Source: Streptomyces sp. OR43 (GTDB taxonomy: Bacteria > Actinomycetota > Actinomycetes > Streptomycetales > Streptomycetaceae). From it: 34,440 nucleotides of DNA. The notes under the pieces were generated by a model, which saw only the letters and a program-made list of their open reading frames with translations, was not told the origin of the DNA and ran no database searches. Numbering within the stretch: the stretch's first letter is position 1; the number at the start of each line of letters is the position of its first letter. The DNA lies in contig NZ_RDBK01000025.1 in the NCBI RefSeq assembly GCF_008042275.1, positions 247,824 through 282,263 of the forward strand, in the 5' to 3' direction. Shown here piece after piece: positions 31,433 through 34,440 of the stretch. Position numbers and translations under genes: made by a program.

Positions 31433-34423
31433 ATGACGACGTTGCCGGGGCGCAGGAGCAGCACGTTCACCCGACTGCTGCGGCACGGTTTCACCGATCC
31501 GTCCGCCGCCGAGCGGCTGCTGGAGCTGCCGGAACTCTCCTCCGTACGCTCCGACCCGGTCCTCCTCGACGCCCTCGGGGCCACCGCCGACCCCGATCTG
31601 GCGCTGCGCGGGGTCGTCCGGCTCGTCGAGGCCGAGGAGGCCGACGAGCGGCAGATCCTGCTGGACACCCTCGTCACCGCCAAGCCCCTGCGGGACCGGC
31701 TCCTCGGGGTGCTCGGGGCGTCCGAGGCGCTCGGTGACCACCTGGCCCGGCATCCGCGCGACTGGCAGGCCCTGGTCACGTATGAGGCGGCCGATCTGCA
31801 CCCCGGGGTTCCCGAGTTCGTACGCGAGCTGGAAGGAGCCACAGACCCCGACTCGCTGCGCGTCGCCTACCGCCGGTGCCTGCTGTCGATAGCGGCACGC
31901 GACGTGTGCGGGACGACGGATGTCGCCGAGGCCGCCGCCGAGCTGGCCGACCTGGCCACCGCGACGCTCCGGTCCGCGCTCGCCATCGCCTGTACGGCCA
32001 CGCCCGCCGACGCCGCGCAGTGCAGGATCGCCGTCATCGCGATGGGCAAGTGCGGCGGCCACGAGCTCAACTACGTCTCCGACGTCGACGTCATCTTCGT
32101 GGCGGAGCCCGCCGACCACACGGAGGAGAGCGCGGCGATGCAGGCCGCCACCCGGCTGGCCGCGCACATGATGCGGATCTGCTCCGACCAGACCGCCGAG
32201 GGCACCATCTGGCCCGTCGACGCCAATCTCCGGCCCGAAGGCCGCAACGGGCCCCTGGTGCGCACGCTCAGCTCGCACCTCGCCTACTACCAGCGCTGGG
32301 CCAAGACGTGGGAGTTCCAGGCGCTCCTCAAGGCCCGCCCGGTGGCCGGTGACCCGGAGCTGGGCGCCGCGTACGTCGAGGCCGTCTCACCGCTCGTCTG
32401 GCAGGCCGCGGACCGGGAGAACTTCGTCCCCGACGTACAGAAGATGCGCCGCCGGGTCATCGACACCATCCCCGCCGACCGGGTCGACCGCGAGATCAAG
32501 CTCGGTCCGGGCGGACTGCGGGACGTCGAGTTCGCCGTCCAGCTGCTCCAGCTCGTCCACGGCCGCAACGACGCCGGCCTGCGCAGCGGATCCACGCTGG
32601 AGGCCCTGGGGGCGCTCGCCCGAGGCGGATACGTGGGGCGGGTGGACGCCTCCCAGCTGGACGACGCCTACCGCTTCCTGCGCACCATGGAGCACCGCAT
32701 CCAGCTCTACCGGCTGCGCCGCACCCATCTCGTCCCGGTCGACGAGCCGGACCTGCGGCGGCTCGGGCGCTCCCTCGGCATGCGCACCGACCCCATCGCC
32801 GAGCTCAACCAGGCCTGGAAACGGCATGCCTCCGTGGTGCGGCGGCTGCACGAGAAGCTCTTCTACCGGCCGCTGCTCGACGCCGTCGCCCAGCTCGCCC
32901 CCGGCGAGTCCCGGCTCAGCGCGAAGGCCGCCGCGCACCGCCTGGAAGCCCTCGGTTACGAGGACCCGGCGGCCGCCCTGCGGCACCTGGAGGCGCTGTC
33001 CTCCGGGGTGTCGCGCAAAGCCGCCATCCAGCGCACGCTGCTGCCGGTGCTGCTCGGCTGGTTCGCCGACTCCGCCGACCCGGACGCCGGACTGCTCGGC
33101 TTCCGCAAGGTGTCCGACGCGCTCGGCAAGACCCCGTGGTACCTGCGCCTCCTGCGGGACGAGGGCGCGGCGGCCGAGAACCTCGCCCGGGTCCTGTCCG
33201 CCGGCCGGCTCGCTCCCGACCTGCTGCTGCGCGCCCCCGAGGCGGTGGCGATCCTCGGCGACCCGCAGGGGCTGAAGCCGCGCAGCCGGGAGCACCTGGA
33301 ACAGGAGGTGCTGGCCGCGGTGGGGCGCTCGGAGGACGCGGAGTCGGCGGTGGCGGTCGTGCGCGGGGTGCGGCGGCGCGAGCTGTTCCGTACGACGGCC
33401 GCGGACCTCATCGGCTCCTACGGCACCGAGGAGAGTCCGGCCGAACCCGACCCCGGGGCCCTCGTGGACCGGGTCGGCAGCGCCGTCACCGATCTGAACG
33501 CCGTCACGATCGCCGGAGCGCTCCGCGCCGCCGTCCGCGCGGAGTGGGGCGACACCCTGCCCACCCGGTTCGCGGTGATCGGCATGGGCCGCTTCGGCGG
33601 CCATGAGCTCTCGTACGGCTCCGACGCGGACGTCCTGTTCGTCCACGCGCCCCGCGAGGGCGTCGACGAGCAGGAGGCGAGCCGGGCCGCGAACCGGGTG
33701 GTCGCCGAGATGCGCAGGCTGCTCCAGCTGCCCACCGCCGACCCGCCGCTGCTCATCGACGCGGATCTGCGCCCCGAGGGCAAGAGCGGGCCGCTGGTGC
33801 GCACCCTTAAGTCGTACGAGGCGTACTACCGGCGCTGGTCGCTGGTCTGGGAGAGCCAGGCGCTGCTGCGCGCGCAGCCGATGGCGGGCGACGTCGACCT
33901 GGGCCGCGACTTCATCGAGCTCATCGACCCGCTGAGGTACCCCGCGGAAGGGCTCGGGGAGGACGCGGTCCGGGAGATCCGGCGGCTAAAGGCACGGATG
34001 GAGTCCGAGCGGATGCCGCGCGGCGCGGACGCGACGCTCCACACGAAGCTGGGCCGGGGCGGGCTGAGCGACGTGGAGTGGACGGTCCAGCTGATGCAGA
34101 TGCAGCACGGCTGGGCGGAGCCGGGGCTGCGCACCACCCGGACGAGGCAGGCGCTGGCGGCGGCGTGCGCGGCGGGGCTGATCTCGGGCGAGGACGCGCA
34201 GACGCTGGACGAGGCGTGGGTCCTGGCGACGCGGGTCCGCAACGCGGTGATGCTGGTGCGGGGGAGGCCCGCGGACACGTTCCCGTCCGGGCCGCGGGAG
34301 CTGACCGCGGTGGGGCGGTATCTGGGGTACGAGCCCGGGCATGTCGGGGACATGTTGGACGACTACCGGCGCATTACGCGCAGGGCGCGGGCGGTGGTGG
34401 ACGAGCGGTTCTACGGGGGGTGA
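31433..34423 (+). CDS. glnE: Bifunctional glutamine synthetase adenylyltransferase/adenylyl-removing enzyme
   Basis: GlnE attaches AMP to a Tyr of glutamine synthetase type I and removes it again, tuning nitrogen assimilation. The 996-residue product is complete, with two nucleotidyltransferase domains: AMGKCGGHELNYVSDVDVIF near residue 210 and GMGRFGGHELSYGSDADVLF near residue 720, each with the G-G-H-E-L and D-x-D metal site. Each is followed by the linked helical segment (TIWPVDANLRPEGRNGPLVR; LIDADLRPEGKSGPLVRTLK). The ATG at 31433 follows AGGAGA at eight to nine bases; the in-frame GTG at 31400 lacks one. GlnA2 of this window lacks the target Tyr, so the substrate GS (GlnA) lies elsewhere. 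Confidence 0.96.
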   Translation: MTTLPGRRSSTFTRLLRHGFTDPSAAERLLELPELSSVRSDPVLLDALGATADPDLALRGVVRLVEAEEADERQILLDTLVTAKPLRDRLLGVLGASEALGDHLARHPRDWQALVTYEAADLHPGVPEFVRELEGATDPDSLRVAYRRCLLSIAARDVCGTTDVAEAAAELADLATATLRSALAIACTATPADAAQCRIAVIAMGKCGGHELNYVSDVDVIFVAEPADHTEESAAMQAATRLAAHMMRICSDQTAEGTIWPVDANLRPEGRNGPLVRTLSSHLAYYQRWAKTWEFQALLKARPVAGDPELGAAYVEAVSPLVWQAADRENFVPDVQKMRRRVIDTIPADRVDREIKLGPGGLRDVEFAVQLLQLVHGRNDAGLRSGSTLEALGALARGGYVGRVDASQLDDAYRFLRTMEHRIQLYRLRRTHLVPVDEPDLRRLGRSLGMRTDPIAELNQAWKRHASVVRRLHEKLFYRPLLDAVAQLAPGESRLSAKAAAHRLEALGYEDPAAALRHLEALSSGVSRKAAIQRTLLPVLLGWFADSADPDAGLLGFRKVSDALGKTPWYLRLLRDEGAAAENLARVLSAGRLAPDLLLRAPEAVAILGDPQGLKPRSREHLEQEVLAAVGRSEDAESAVAVVRGVRRRELFRTTAADLIGSYGTEESPAEPDPGALVDRVGSAVTDLNAVTIAGALRAAVRAEWGDTLPTRFAVIGMGRFGGHELSYGSDADVLFVHAPREGVDEQEASRAANRVVAEMRRLLQLPTADPPLLIDADLRPEGKSGPLVRTLKSYEAYYRRWSLVWESQALLRAQPMAGDVDLGRDFIELIDPLRYPAEGLGEDAVREIRRLKARMESERMPRGADATLHTKLGRGGLSDVEWTVQLMQMQHGWAEPGLRTTRTRQALAAACAAGLISGEDAQTLDEAWVLATRVRNAVMLVRGRPADTFPSGPRELTAVGRYLGYEPGHVGDMLDDYRRITRRARAVVDERFYGG

Positions 34424-34427
34424 GGGG

Positions 34428-34440
34428 GCCCCTTCGGGGC
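34428..34440 (+). terminator. Start of glnE terminator, cut by window end
   Basis: GCCCCTTCGGGGC, a 5-bp stem with loop TTC, lies five bases after the stop and runs into the window edge, so the full stem is not visible. Confidence 0.5.

Overview
The window is chromosomal DNA of very high GC content, with strongly GC-biased third codon positions. Gene content, promoter style (many leaderless starts) and an intergenic repeat containing GTCCGGCGATTGAGGAC point to a Streptomyces or close relative. The order glnE - glnA2 - nadE - panB resembles a core-chromosome neighbourhood of that genus. No rRNA, tRNA, CRISPR array, transposase or prophage genes were seen.

Left part (1-8.5 kb): the end of a cell-wall-anchored, two-domain HtaA haem-binding protein (5' end outside the window), a short PhzF-family protein, and a haem oxygenase whose promoter contains an iron-box-like palindrome. 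Together these look like a haem/iron acquisition locus. Next come methionine aminopeptidase (map), a small conserved protein, an MFS exporter, an unknown protein, an F420-dependent NADPH reductase, a 60-aa membrane protein and a site-2-type membrane metalloprotease.

Middle (8.5-21.7 kb): a large AfsR/SARP-type ATPase-TPR regulator that lacks its DNA-binding domain. Half of its BTAD domain lies inverted upstream of it between 7-bp inverted repeats; this is the most unusual structure here. It is followed by a two-gene DrrAB-like ABC exporter, panB, a 14-TM MFS exporter with a perfect 19-bp operator and a downstream TetR gene, a membrane-anchored endonuclease/exonuclease/phosphatase protein, a second MFS exporter, tandem 56-bp intergenic repeats, and NAD synthetase.

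Right-middle (21.7-26.1 kb): a probable copper/envelope-stress group on the minus strand: a Tat-type lipoprotein multicopper oxidase, a small His/Met-bearing membrane protein with a CsoR-like operator over its -10 box, a two-CBS protein, and a translationally coupled DUF3105-DUF305 pair.

Right part (26.1-34.4 kb): glutamine synthetase-like glnA2, which lacks the adenylylation tyrosine, with a strong terminator; an old-yellow-enzyme-type oxidoreductase with a palindromic operator and a convergent TetR gene; a PrmC-related methyltransferase behind a structured leader; a pyridoxamine-phosphate-oxidase-like flavoprotein; and the full glnE adenylyltransferase, whose terminator is cut by the window edge. 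Function assignments come from recognised motifs and families; regulatory assignments are inferred from sequence alone.
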